A stretch of 64,000 nucleotides of DNA from DASQFI01 sp963780895. GTDB lineage: Bacteria; Acidobacteriota; Vicinamibacteria; Vicinamibacterales; SCN-69-37. Each line of letters starts with the position of its first letter. The first letter of the stretch is position 1. The notes below the pieces were generated by a model. That model searched no databases, was not told the DNA's origin, and saw nothing but the letters and a program-made list of their open reading frames with translations. Both the position numbers and the translations under genes were made by a program. Where the stretch lies: assembly GCA_963780895.1 (NCBI GenBank), contig CAWAEG010000001.1, positions 62,001-126,000 of the forward strand, given 5' to 3'. Below, one piece after another: positions 41,948 through 50,137 of this stretch.

Positions 41948-42342
41948 CAGGACTGGACGTCAGGCGGGGCGCTCATCACCTGGCGGACTTCGATCGGCAT
42001 ATTCAGCGGAACCCCGTCGACGCCCGGCGCCGCCGACGCCTTCGCCGCGATCTCGAACGCGCGTTCCGGACTTTCGACATCGACGATCCAGTAGCCCGCG
42101 AGGAACTCCTTCGCTTCCGGAAACACGCCGTCCGTCACCGGCAGTCCGTCCTTGCCGGCGCGAACACGCTTGGCTTGATCGGGCATGGCCAGCCCTTCAG
42201 CCGCCACCAGCTCGCCCGACTGGCTCAGCTCTCTGGCGAAGTTCTTCATGAACCCGATGTGCGCCTGGATGTCCTTCTGCGGCCAGCTCATGATCGTGAA
42301 CGGCCCACCGCGCGGGGTATTCATCATCAACATGTACTTCAT
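41947..42342 (-). CDS. YCII/DGPF-domain protein, companion of the ECF42 sigma factor
   Basis: 131 residues. Starts MKYMLMMNTPRGG and continues IGFMKNFARELSQSGELVAA EGL, with the pattern FPEAKEFLAGYWIVDVESPE RAFEIAAKA typical of YCII-related (DGPF) proteins, which have a ferredoxin-like barrel and conserved His/Asp residues. Their activity is unsettled. The stop overlaps the sigma start by one base (TGATG), so the two are translationally linked. In ECF42 loci the companion is generally the target of the sigma factor. Confidence 0.9.
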   Translation of the reverse strand: MKYMLMMNTPRGGPFTIMSWPQKDIQAHIGFMKNFARELSQSGELVAAEGLAMPDQAKRVRAGKDGLPVTDGVFPEAKEFLAGYWIVDVESPERAFEIAAKASAAPGVDGVPLNMPIEVRQVMSAPPDVQS

Positions 42343-42394
42343 GACCCCAACAATAGCGGAGAACCGTCGAATCGAGTCGAGCCGGGACCGGCTG

Positions 42395-43837
42395 TCAGTC
42401 GGGCTGTGGCACGACGCTCGGTGGGCAGGCCAGCGGGCTCGCGGTGGAACGGTTTCGCTTCCGCTCGGCGGTGACCTTCGAGAGGACGCCTTCGAGCACC
42501 GGGGTCATTGCCGGCAGTTGCCTGGCGCGGATGACCATTCCCCAGAGACGTTCGAACTTCTTCCAACCCGCGGCATAGAAGAAGTGCTTCGCCTGGTGCT
42601 TGATCGACCCATGCGCCAGGGACCCGCGCGCGATCGACGCCCAGCGATAGAACTCGCGGTACGCCCGGTCGTACCCGTCCTTCAGCGCCCTGCGTGAGAG
42701 CCGCGCGGGCCGGTACACAACGTGGCGCGTGTCGTACGCATCCCAGTCGCGCGTCACGATGCGGCCTTCGGCTTCCATCCGCGCGAACAGCCGCGTTCCC
42801 GGATAGGGCGTTTGAATGTGAAACGTCGCCGTCGTGATGCCGTGATCGATTGCCCAGTCCACTGTCCGCCGGAACACGTCTTCGCCATCGTCATCCATGC
42901 CGAAGACGAAGCTGCCGTTGATCATGATGCCCAGCGAATGCAGCCGGTTGGTGACCGCGGCGTAGTCGCGGCCGAGGTTCTGGCGTTTGTTGCTGCTGAC
43001 GAGGTTGGCCGGCGCGAGCGTCTCGAAGCCGACGAAGATGCTGCGAAGCCCGGCCCCGGCCGCGCGTTCAATCAGGTCGCCGCGCAGGATGGAGTCCACC
43101 GTCGCCGCACCCTGGAACAGCCGGTTCATTCCGCGCATACCTTCGAACAGCTCGCCGGCAAACCGCATGTTCCCCAGGAGGTGGTCGTCGAGGAAATAGA
43201 GATGTCGTCCGGGAAGCCTGTCGATCTCAGCCAGGGCGTCGTCCACCCGCTGCGTATAGAACGACCGGCCGCCCTCGAAGAACGCGTCCTTGTAGCAGAA
43301 GTCGCAGTGTTGCGGACAGCCGCGTGTGACGACGATCGAGTTCGGCACGAGGTAGTTGCGCCGCCGGATCAGGTCGCGGCGGATGGGCGGCACGCGATCG
43401 AGCGTACGGCCCGACGTCGAGACGTAGCGGCGCGCGGGACGGCCCGCGCGAAAGTCCGCGAGGAAACCTGGAAACGTTTGTTCACCCGGGCCGAGGAAGA
43501 TCGTGTCGGCGTGCGGGGCGGCTTCCTCCGGCAGCGACGTGACGTGCAGGCCCCCCAGGACGACGTGGGCTCCGCGAGCCCGATAGTGGTCCGCCAGCCG
43601 GTACGCCCGGCGGGCATTGGTGATGTAGACCTGGATCGCGACGAGATCCGGACGGTCGTCGAAGCGGAGGGGCGCCACGTGCTCGTCTTCGATCACGGCT
43701 TCGTCGTCCGGCGACAAGTACGCCGCGAGCGTCGCGAGGCCCAGTGGCGGGAACAATGAGTACTTGATGGGCCGCCAGTAGGGACTCGTCGCCTCCGTGA
43801 GGGCGGGCAGGATGAACTTGACGCGCAGCGGCCGCAT
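42395..43837 (-). CDS. B12-binding-domain radical SAM enzyme
   Basis: About 480 residues from the ATG at 43837; a start at 43870 would add 11 residues. An N-terminal cobalamin-binding-like domain (LFPPLGLATLAAYLSPDDEA, VIEDEHVAPLRF, LADHYRARGAHVVLGGLHVT) is followed by the radical SAM core with the cluster motif CPQHCDFC (CxxxCxxC) after IVVTRGC, then FLDDHLLGNMRFAGELFEGM, FVGFETLAPANLVSSNKRQN and FGMDDDGEDVFRRTVDWA. The DxHxxG motif of true B12 binding is not evident, so the cobalamin domain may be empty. The substrate is unknown; relatives methylate or rearrange lipids and natural products. Divergent from the sugar transferase. Confidence 0.88.
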   Translation of the reverse strand: MRPLRVKFILPALTEATSPYWRPIKYSLFPPLGLATLAAYLSPDDEAVIEDEHVAPLRFDDRPDLVAIQVYITNARRAYRLADHYRARGAHVVLGGLHVTSLPEEAAPHADTIFLGPGEQTFPGFLADFRAGRPARRYVSTSGRTLDRVPPIRRDLIRRRNYLVPNSIVVTRGCPQHCDFCYKDAFFEGGRSFYTQRVDDALAEIDRLPGRHLYFLDDHLLGNMRFAGELFEGMRGMNRLFQGAATVDSILRGDLIERAAGAGLRSIFVGFETLAPANLVSSNKRQNLGRDYAAVTNRLHSLGIMINGSFVFGMDDDGEDVFRRTVDWAIDHGITTATFHIQTPYPGTRLFARMEAEGRIVTRDWDAYDTRHVVYRPARLSRRALKDGYDRAYREFYRWASIARGSLAHGSIKHQAKHFFYAAGWKKFERLWGMVIRARQLPAMTPVLEGVLSKVTAERKRNRSTASPLACPPSVVPQPD

Positions 43838-43898
43838 AGTTGGAGTTGGCCAGGGATGCTGGCCCGGCATTTAACTTTGTAGTGTAAAGTAATAACCG

Positions 43899-44525
43899 AT
43901 GTCAAGTTTCAGGCGTCTGTTCGACGTTGCGGGCGCCTGCGCCGGACTGGCCGTCTTTGCGCCTGTGCTGGCGCTCGTGGCCGTGGCTGTTTGGGTCGAC
44001 GATGGCCGGCCGGTGCTGTTCCGCCAGTCGCGAGTCGGCTACCGGCGGCGTCCGTTCTCGATCCTGAAGTTCCGTTCGATGCGCGACGGCCGCATCACGC
44101 GCGTTGGCCGCCTGTTGCGTGCGACGGGGCTCGACGAGATCCCGCAGTTCATCAACATCCTTCGAGGGGACATGAGCGCCGTCGGTCCACGCCCCCTCAC
44201 CGACTCGGACGTGCAGCGGCATGGCTGGGGCGGCCCGGAGTTCGATTTCCGGTGGGAGACCAGGCCGGGGCTGACCGGCCTCGCGCAGATCGTCGGCGCG
44301 CAATCGGGGGGCGAGACCCTCGAGCTCGATCGCGGCTACTCGGCTGGGTGGAATCCGGTCCTCGACTGTCAGTTGATCGCGCTGTCGTTCGCGGTCAACG
44401 CGTTTGGCAAATCAGCCGTGCAGCGATTCCTGCAGCAGTCCCGCTTCTTCGCTCGCCAAGAACCATCAACCACGAAGGGCACGAAGCGCACGAAGGGAAA
44501 CCCGACAGGTGTGAGAGGGATTTGA
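43899..44525 (+). CDS. Undecaprenyl-phosphate sugar phosphotransferase (WbaP/PglC-like core)
   Basis: 208 residues. Only the conserved catalytic half of the polyprenol phosphosugar transferases is present: a re-entrant membrane helix (FDVAGACAGLAVFAPVLALV), then VLFRQSRVGYRRRPFSILKF RSMRDG, GLDEIPQFINILRGDMSAVG PRP (the Asp/Glu catalytic pair and GPRP), and RPGLTGLAQI. It would load the first sugar-1-phosphate onto a lipid carrier for exopolysaccharide or O-antigen. The last 20 or so residues (from PSTTKGTKRTKG) and the stop are encoded by repeat element C copy 2, so the original C-terminus has been replaced or extended. Confidence 0.88.
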   Translation: MSSFRRLFDVAGACAGLAVFAPVLALVAVAVWVDDGRPVLFRQSRVGYRRRPFSILKFRSMRDGRITRVGRLLRATGLDEIPQFINILRGDMSAVGPRPLTDSDVQRHGWGGPEFDFRWETRPGLTGLAQIVGAQSGGETLELDRGYSAGWNPVLDCQLIALSFAVNAFGKSAVQRFLQQSRFFARQEPSTTKGTKRTKGNPTGVRGI

Positions 44526-44746
44526 GACACCCGCTGACCTGGCCGGCCGCCTGCGGCGGCGAGGCGGAGTGAGGGAGACGCGCGACCGACAAGACGGACC
44601 AGGACCTCCCCACGTCTTGTCGGGTCGCGCGTCTTCCTCACTCCGCGGCCCGGCGAAGCCGGGCCCGACCAGGTCAGCGCTCTCTTCGTGTCCTTCGTGT
44701 CCTTCGTGGTTCAACGCTTTTGGGAAGCGTTTTGACAAGCGCCTTT
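44467..44746. repeat. Giant hairpin element C, copy 2
   Basis: CACGAAG repeats on the left (44470-44495) face their complements on the right (44684-44708). Side hairpins GGCCGCCTGCGGCGGC (left) and GGCCCGGCGAAGCCGGGCC (right) are in the same order as copy 1. The stem 44566-44596 pairs with 44613-44644, and here the loop is short. The left end encodes the tail of the sugar transferase. The right end (44731-44746, GACAAGCGCCTTTCAG) resembles an A-type end and forms the stop codon of the PhoX-like gene. Confidence 0.85.
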
Positions 44747-46107
44747 CAGAGGGATCCGTTCTCCCAGGGCCCGGTGATCGCAAACGTGATCCCCGGATTC
44801 TGCATGTTGAGGAAGAGCCACTGGCCGTTCGGGCTGAACGTCGCGCCGGCGAATTCCGACTGCCGGAAATCGCCCGCGCGCTGGGTGCCGCCCGACTCGA
44901 TGAGCGCGTTGTTGCGAACGAACCGGAAAATCTGTCCCTCGGTCGTGAGCCCGTGGACGTGCGCGACCCCGCCGCCGTCTTCGCAGAGCACCAGTCCGCC
45001 ACGCGGGCTGACGCAGATGTTGTCCGGCATGTCGAGGATCTCGACGCCCGGCGATTCGAACACCAGCCGCAGCCGGCGCTCGACGGGGTTGATCTCCCAG
45101 ACCTGGCCCTTCTTCGCGTTGCCGCCGCTCGTCGCCGTGATGAAAGTCTTCCCGCCGCCGTACCAGGCACCCTCGAGCCGCGCGAACGTCGCGCCGCCAC
45201 GCGAGAATCCCTGCGTGAACACCCCGCGTCCGTCGGTGCCCGTGACGTGGGCCCGATCCGGATGGTCGATGGGCACCCATGTAATCGGGTACTCGACGCC
45301 GGCCGGCTGATTGAGTCGCGTGTCGAACTGCGGCTGCCGGTCGATCGCCAGCATTTCGAGTTTGCCACCGCGCGCGAGATTGCCGGCCGTTTGAGGAATG
45401 AACCGGTAGAGCCCGGACGCCCCGGCGTCCTCCGTTTCGTAGACGATGCCCGACGCCGGATCGACGGCCACCGCTTCGTGGACAAAGCGGCCCATCGCGA
45501 CCAGCGGCTCACACGTCGGCTTGCCCGTGTGTGGCACTTCGAAGACGTAGCCGTGGGGCCGTTTGAAGGTGCGACCTGCGGCCGGCTCGACGAGCGACTC
45601 CTCACAAGTGAGCCACGTGCCCCAGGGGGTCGCGCCGCCGGCGCAGTTCCGCACGGTTCCGGCGAGACTTGTCCGGGCGCCAAGCCACGTCCCTTTCGCT
45701 TCGTCGAATTCGACCGTCGTCGTGCCACCGCCCGCGCCCGGGTCATAGCTGATCGCCGGATCGAACGATGGCCCGTTGGTTTCTTCGTGGTTGCGGACGA
45801 TCAGCACGCGGCCGCCCTCGCCGCGAAATGCCGCCATGCCGTCATGCGCGCCTGGCGTGAACTTGCCGTCAGCGAGCGGATCGCCGGTCCATCCGTAACT
45901 CGAATACCTGAATCCGTCCGGCAGCTCCAGGAGCGTCAGCCCCGTCGTGTCGTCCCGGGCCGGCGCAAGCGGACCGTACCCACTGGATCGCAGCGGGAGA
46001 CGACGATCCGGTGAGAGCCGCCTGGCCAGCGCGTCGAGCGGCTGGGCGATCGTGTACGCACCGACAAGCGCCGACTGCTGAATGAACGCACGGCGCGTCG
46101 GTGACAT
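44746..46107 (-). CDS. PhoX-like (DUF839) secreted phosphatase-family protein
   Basis: 453 residues. The N-terminus has a Tat-type signal (SPTRRAFIQQSALVGAYTIA). The mature protein has LPDGFRYSSYGWTGDPLADG, HDGMAAFRGEGGRVLIVRNHE and GGTTTVEFDEAKGTWLGART SLAGTVRNCAGG, then TPWGTWLTCEES, typical of DUF839 proteins, a family that includes the Ca/Fe-dependent alkaline phosphatase PhoX. A conserved LVLCEDGGGVAHVHGLTTEG occurs near the C-terminus. Phosphomonoesterase activity is likely but not proven. The stop codon TGA lies in CTGAAAGGCGCTTGTC, an A/C-type repeat end. Confidence 0.87.
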   Translation of the reverse strand: MSPTRRAFIQQSALVGAYTIAQPLDALARRLSPDRRLPLRSSGYGPLAPARDDTTGLTLLELPDGFRYSSYGWTGDPLADGKFTPGAHDGMAAFRGEGGRVLIVRNHEETNGPSFDPAISYDPGAGGGTTTVEFDEAKGTWLGARTSLAGTVRNCAGGATPWGTWLTCEESLVEPAAGRTFKRPHGYVFEVPHTGKPTCEPLVAMGRFVHEAVAVDPASGIVYETEDAGASGLYRFIPQTAGNLARGGKLEMLAIDRQPQFDTRLNQPAGVEYPITWVPIDHPDRAHVTGTDGRGVFTQGFSRGGATFARLEGAWYGGGKTFITATSGGNAKKGQVWEINPVERRLRLVFESPGVEILDMPDNICVSPRGGLVLCEDGGGVAHVHGLTTEGQIFRFVRNNALIESGGTQRAGDFRQSEFAGATFSPNGQWLFLNMQNPGITFAITGPWENGSL

Positions 46108-46336
46108 GACGTCTCCTCCAATTTATGGGGTCAACTGTCGAGAGGCTAGGACGCGTCTGCGTCGGGAGCGTAACGACCGAATCACGTTGGCGCAAACTCG
46201 AAACGTCGCACGGTTCTTACACAACCGATACGTCTGTGCGACACCCGGTTCCTATACTCCGCCTGCCTCGCGTTCCTAGAGTTTCCCGCTCTCGTCGCCT
46301 CACGTCAACGACAGACCGCGAGGAAGAGGAGATCAC

Positions 46337-46639
46337 ATGCACGTTCTGCCTCGCGTCCCACGGCTGGCTGTGTGGCTGGCCGGCATGCTTCTGACCTCGA
46401 CGGACCAGATCCCGAACGGCAGCGCGTTTCACCTGTTCCGGCGCGAAGGCAAACCGGGCGCGCCGCACGATCACTCCGAAGTGGTGGCGGTCATCCGCAC
46501 CACGGCGGACGATACCGATGGCATCGAGGTGACCTCTACGGATCTGCCCGGATTCTCCGGAGGGCTCCTTGTCGCCATGAACCGCGGCCCACGGAACTTC
46601 GCCCTGTTCCGGTGGACGGATCTGCAGCCGCGGCGGTGA
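46337..46639 (+). pseudogene. C-terminal remnant of a phytase-like propeller, possibly with new signal peptide
   Basis: 100 residues. From residue 33 on (HLFRREGKPGAPHDHSEVV, RTTADDTDGIEVTS, GGLLVAMNRGPRNFALFRW) it matches the last blade of beta-propeller phytases and phytase-like secreted proteins, which are usually three to four times longer. The first 32 residues look like a new hydrophobic leader (VPRLAVWLAGMLLTSTDQIP). A very good binding site (GAGGAAGAGGAGATCAC) precedes the ATG, and a TATACT box lies 80 bases upstream. So it may still be expressed. The region 46108-46336 shows no other gene. Confidence 0.55.
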
Positions 46640-46663
46640 GTGCTTAGGAACGTGGTGTGCTCG

Positions 46664-47000
46664 CCAAGAGCTTTCAACCACGAAGGACACGAAGCGCACG
46701 AAGGGAAACCCGACAAGTGCGACGAGGGATTTGAAGACACCGCTGGCCTGGCGGGCCCGGCTTCGCCGGGCCGCGGTGTGAGCGAGACCCGCGACCCGAC
46801 AAGACGATGGAGATGAGGTTTCGGGAGTTGGGGGACGGGTCTTGCTCGCGCAAGCGAGACCCGTCCCCCAAATGCGAAACCTGTTTCAGGCGTCTTGTCG
46901 GTCGCGGGTCTCACTCACACCGCCTCGCCGCCGCAGGCGGCCGCCAGGTCAGCGCAGTCTTCGTGTCCTTCGTGAGCTTCGTGGTCGATCGCTCTTTGGA
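46664..47000. repeat. Giant hairpin element C, copy 3 (reversed)
   Basis: CCAAGAGC plus CACGAAG repeats (46664-46704) face their complements (46959-47000). The side hairpins are swapped relative to copies 1 and 2 (GGCCCGGCTTCGCCGGGCC on the left), so it lies in the opposite orientation. The stem 46773-46806 pairs with 46891-46923. The apex holds a private hairpin (46812-46882) with long arms TTGGGGGACGGGTCT and AGACCCGTCCCCCAA. It lies between a plus-strand remnant and the end of the minus-strand NHL gene. Confidence 0.85.
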
Positions 47001-47034
47001 AACAGCCGCAACCCAGCAACCAGCCACGACTGAG

Positions 47035-49353
47035 CTACCGCTTCAGCGTCACTTTCTGGACCCGCCAGTTGGTTATCTCGCCGATGAGGAGTTCCTGCTC
47101 GCTGCGGCAGTCGATGGAATTGGCGAGGCCGAACTCCTTCGGCAGCTTACCCGCCGCGCCGAATTTCCCCACCACCTTGCCGTCGAGCTGCACTTTGTAG
47201 ATGGCGGCGTCTTCCATGCCGTCCTGGTCGCCGGCGTGTGAGACGTAGAGATACTGCGTCGCGCCTTTCGTCATGCACATCGCGATCGGCGTCCCGACGT
47301 TGCCGAACTCGGACTTGAACGTGCCCTGCTCGTCGAAGACCTGGATCCGCTTGTTGCCGGTGTCCGCAACGTAGACGTTCCCCTGCGCATCGACCGCGAT
47401 CGCCTTCACACCGGTGAACTGTCCCTGGCCCGATCCCGTCGAGCCCCAATGCGTAATGAAGCGGCCGTCCTTGTCGAACTTCGCGACGCGATTGTTGTTG
47501 CCGACGCCGTCGGCGACGTAGATGTTTCCGGCGCGATCCCACGCGACGTCAGTGGGTCGATTGAAGCTCGATCCGGGTGTGCCGGATCCTGGTGAGCCCC
47601 CGCGGCCGCCACGCCCGCCGGCCTGACCGGCTGGCGCCTCGCCGCGACCCTGCGCGGGTGGAGTCACCGCTGCTGGTGGTGCGGCCGGTGGCGTCGCCGG
47701 GGCCGGGGGCGGCGTGGCCGCCGGGGCTGCGCCGCCGCGCGCTCCGCCCGGTTGCGCCGGACGCACGGGAATCGTCTCCGGCTTGCGGCCGAGCACGAGG
47801 GCGACACGCCCGTCGGGATCGAACTTCACCACCTGGTTGGCCGCCGCGTCGATCGTCCAGATGTTGTCCTGCGGATCGACGCGCAACCCGATCGCCGCGT
47901 TGAAGCCGTACACGTCCTGTCCGAGCTCGCGGACGAACTTGCCCGTTGCATCGAACTGGAACAGCCGCGAACCGCCCCGCGAAAACGTCCGGTTGTCGCC
48001 GAGCGTTGCGTACGGATGGCCCGTTCGCGTGTAGACGAACACCTGGCCCTTGGAATTGGCGCCGACGCCGGCGACTTCACCGACGTAGATGTCAGCCGGC
48101 GTCTTTAGAAAATCAGCGTTGCTCTCGAACGCGATCTCAGGTACGGCGCCGCCCTGGACCACGGCCGGTCGTGCGCCCAACGCGAGCAACGCGGGGGACG
48201 GGGCTCGACTGTGGGAAACTCCAGGAACTTCGCCCGACGATATCTCCACTGCACGGTCCCTGGAGTTTTCCACAGTCGAGCTCCGTCCCCCTGGCTTCAA
48301 CAGGATCTTCTGCGACCGCCAGTTGTTGATTTCAGCCGTGTAGATGACGTCCGGATCCCGGCAGTCCATCTGATGGATTGTCGCGAACTCGCCCGGGGCC
48401 TTCCCGGCCTTGCCGAACTTGCCGACGATCGTACCGTCGAGCTCCATCTTGTAGACCTCGCCCGTGAATTCCGCGGCGGCCGCCGGCGCGCTGTCCGGCC
48501 AGGAGTTCGACACGTAGAGGTACTGCTTGCCGGGATTCTTCGGTCCGGGCCCGCCCGACACGCAGACCGCCCACGGGTTCCCGACGTTGGCGTAGTTCGC
48601 TTTCCAGTTCAGATCGTTGTCCAGCACCTGCACGCGGGCGTTGCCGCGATCGCCCACGTACACGTTGCCCTGGAAGTCCGTGGCGATCGAATGCGGCGTG
48701 TTGAACTGCAGGTTGCCGTTGCCGCGCGTGCCGACAGCTTTGACGAACCGGCCGTTCCTGTCGTACTTCACGACGCGGGCGTCGAAGTAGCCGTCCGAGA
48801 CGAAGATGTTGCCCAGCTGATCGAAGGCGACGTCGGTCTGGCGTCCGAAGCGGTACTTCTCGTTGCGGCCGTGGAAGCTGCCCCCGCCCGGCATGTTGCC
48901 AAGCATCGCCACCGGATCCTCGCGGCGTCCGATCGTCATCAGCACCTTGCCGGCCGGACTGAACTTGACGAGCATGTCGGTGCCTTCGTCGACCGCCCAG
49001 ATGTTGTCCTGCGCATCGACACGAACGGAATGCGCGAACGCGAAGCCGTAGTTGTTCCGGCCAATCTCGCGCACGAACGCTCCCTGCGGCGTGTATTCGA
49101 AGAGCCGTGTCTCGTATGCCCGGTGGTAGATGTAGATCGTGCCCTTCGAGCTCGTCGCGATCCCCATGTTCTCGCCGGTGTAGAGCCCCGGCGGGTTCTT
49201 GAAGAAGCTGACGACCGGCTCGTGCGGGATGACGGGCACGTTCGTCGCGGTGGCACGGGTCTGAGCCGCGATCGGCTCGAGCGAAACCGGATGGAGCGTC
49301 GCGAGGCCCGCAACGACGGCCGCTGCGGTCGCGCACAGGGAGAAACGGTTCAT
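47035..49353 (-). CDS. Secreted double NHL-repeat propeller protein
   Basis: 772 residues, signal peptide (about 1-31). Two six-bladed NHL propellers are visible. The first (about 45-350) has IYIYHRAYETRLFEYTPQGA, VDAQDNIWAVDEGTDMLVKF SPAGKVL and NVYVGDRGNARVQVLDNDLN; the second (about 415-770) starts after an unusual linker and has the same blades (VDPQDNIWTIDAAANQVVKF, NVYVADTGNKRIQVFDEQGT). A Pro/Gly/Ala-rich insert interrupts the second near residue 560. The linker (residues about 355-388) is encoded by an in-frame 99-nt palindrome, element F. The final Arg/Trp-containing strand (GEITNWRVQKVTLK) is repeated at both propeller ends (EINNWRSQKILLKP), which supports ancient duplication. Function unknown, likely binding of a ligand outside the cell. 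Confidence 0.88.
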   Translation of the reverse strand: MNRFSLCATAAAVVAGLATLHPVSLEPIAAQTRATATNVPVIPHEPVVSFFKNPPGLYTGENMGIATSSKGTIYIYHRAYETRLFEYTPQGAFVREIGRNNYGFAFAHSVRVDAQDNIWAVDEGTDMLVKFSPAGKVLMTIGRREDPVAMLGNMPGGGSFHGRNEKYRFGRQTDVAFDQLGNIFVSDGYFDARVVKYDRNGRFVKAVGTRGNGNLQFNTPHSIATDFQGNVYVGDRGNARVQVLDNDLNWKANYANVGNPWAVCVSGGPGPKNPGKQYLYVSNSWPDSAPAAAAEFTGEVYKMELDGTIVGKFGKAGKAPGEFATIHQMDCRDPDVIYTAEINNWRSQKILLKPGGRSSTVENSRDRAVEISSGEVPGVSHSRAPSPALLALGARPAVVQGGAVPEIAFESNADFLKTPADIYVGEVAGVGANSKGQVFVYTRTGHPYATLGDNRTFSRGGSRLFQFDATGKFVRELGQDVYGFNAAIGLRVDPQDNIWTIDAAANQVVKFDPDGRVALVLGRKPETIPVRPAQPGGARGGAAPAATPPPAPATPPAAPPAAVTPPAQGRGEAPAGQAGGRGGRGGSPGSGTPGSSFNRPTDVAWDRAGNIYVADGVGNNNRVAKFDKDGRFITHWGSTGSGQGQFTGVKAIAVDAQGNVYVADTGNKRIQVFDEQGTFKSEFGNVGTPIAMCMTKGATQYLYVSHAGDQDGMEDAAIYKVQLDGKVVGKFGAAGKLPKEFGLANSIDCRSEQELLIGEITNWRVQKVTLKR
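48193..48291. repeat. In-frame palindrome (element F) inside the NHL gene
   Basis: Two 33-nt arms (48193-48225 and 48259-48291) match in 31 of 33 positions; the two mismatches are G/T, so a plus-strand RNA would keep G-U pairs there. The loop is 33 nt. The full length, 99 nt, is a multiple of three, so the reading frame of the NHL gene is kept and the insert encodes a 33-residue linker between the two propellers. This resembles the way Rickettsia palindromic elements are tolerated inside genes. Confidence 0.8.
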
Positions 49354-49437
49354 GGGTGCCTCGATGTGAGGACACTATAATCCGCCTGTCGCCCAGATTG
49401 CGGCCGGGCAAAGTGGCCCACTACCAACTAGTCGGTC

Positions 49438-49827
49438 CTACAACGCGGGTTCGATGTCGGTGCGGCGGAAGTCGTCGCCGACGAACAGCAGCGAATCGCC
49501 GGCCAGCGATGCGACCGCGTAGCTCAGGCAGTCTCCGAAATTGAGATTCGCCTTGTGCCGCCCGCGCCCGTACCGTTCGTACGCCCGCGCCGCCACTTCG
49601 TGATGTGCCAGGGTGAACGGAACCACGGTCACATCGAGCTCCTCGAGCAGCCTTTCCAGCTCGTCGCCGCTCCTCCCCCGCCGGCGCGCGGTGAGGACGA
49701 CGGCCGTCTCCGTAAGCGTCGGCGTGCCGATTCGCACGACGTCGGCCGCCAGCACGCGGTCCACCAGATCGAGGTAGCCGGGTTCGCCAAACAGGATCGC
49801 GAGGAGCGCGGATGAGTCCAGCGTCAC
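49438..49827 (-). CDS. vapC: VapC-type PIN-domain toxin (ribonuclease VapC)
   Basis: 129 residues. Opening TLDSSALLAILFGEPGYLDL (acidic Asp3), TPTLTETAVVLTAR (Glu near 41), then LNFGDCLSYAVASLAGDSLL FVGDDF with the late Asp pair. This is the plant-type/Mycobacterium Rv0624-like PIN family. It starts in an overlap with the antitoxin gene (GTGA-like, 4 bases). It would cut RNA when not bound by its antitoxin. Confidence 0.9.
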   Translation of the reverse strand: MTLDSSALLAILFGEPGYLDLVDRVLAADVVRIGTPTLTETAVVLTARRRGRSGDELERLLEELDVTVVPFTLAHHEVAARAYERYGRGRHKANLNFGDCLSYAVASLAGDSLLFVGDDFRRTDIEPAL

Positions 49828-50093
49828 ACGCCCCTCGGGCCGAATCCGAGAATCTCATCCTCCTCGGCGCGTGTCAGCCGGCGGCCGCGCTCCCGCGCCG
49901 GCAGGGTCGGCCAGACCCGTCGTTCGAGGAACTTCAGGATTCGGGCGCGTTGTTCCGCGGTCGAACGGCCGGTGAGTCGCCGCTTCCGTTCCTCGAGAGC
50001 TTTCCGGATCGCTTCGGTCTTGGATTCGCCGGCCAGACGCGCGACCTCGGCGGCCAGCCGCTCGACCTCAGCATTCTTGAGGTTCAGCGCCAT
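49824..50093 (-). CDS. vapB: VapB-type antitoxin
   Basis: 89 residues from the ATG at 50093. The N-terminus (MALNLKNAEVERLAAEVARL AGESKTEAIRKALEERKRRL) is the Rv0623-like transcription-factor antitoxin motif, and the tail (TRAEEDEILGFGPRGV) is the expected toxin-binding end. It is followed by the PIN toxin with a 4-base overlap. The longer frame that continues upstream to 51623 is antisense-like noise over the transporter gene and was not used. A strong palindromic operator lies 2 bases before the start. Confidence 0.88.
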   Translation of the reverse strand: MALNLKNAEVERLAAEVARLAGESKTEAIRKALEERKRRLTGRSTAEQRARILKFLERRVWPTLPARERGRRLTRAEEDEILGFGPRGV

Positions 50094-50095
50094 TA

Positions 50096-50126
50096 CACCA
50101 TGGTAGATGATCGAGCTACCATGGTG
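50096..50126. promoter_or_regulatory. VapB operator palindrome
   Basis: CACCATGGTAG (50096-50106) and CTACCATGGTG (50116-50126) form a perfect 11-bp inverted repeat with a 9-base spacer, each half containing the palindrome CCATGG. It sits directly upstream of the antitoxin start codon, where VapBC complexes usually bind to repress their operon. Confidence 0.65.
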
Positions 50127-50137
50127 CAATAGTTGGC

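Noticed and set aside
44466..45746. Minus-strand frame with Arg/Ser-rich protein ending in NHEGHEGHEES-like and LRALRG residues
   Set aside because: These residues are translations of the CACGAAG repeat of element C; the PhoX-like gene occupies the other frame.
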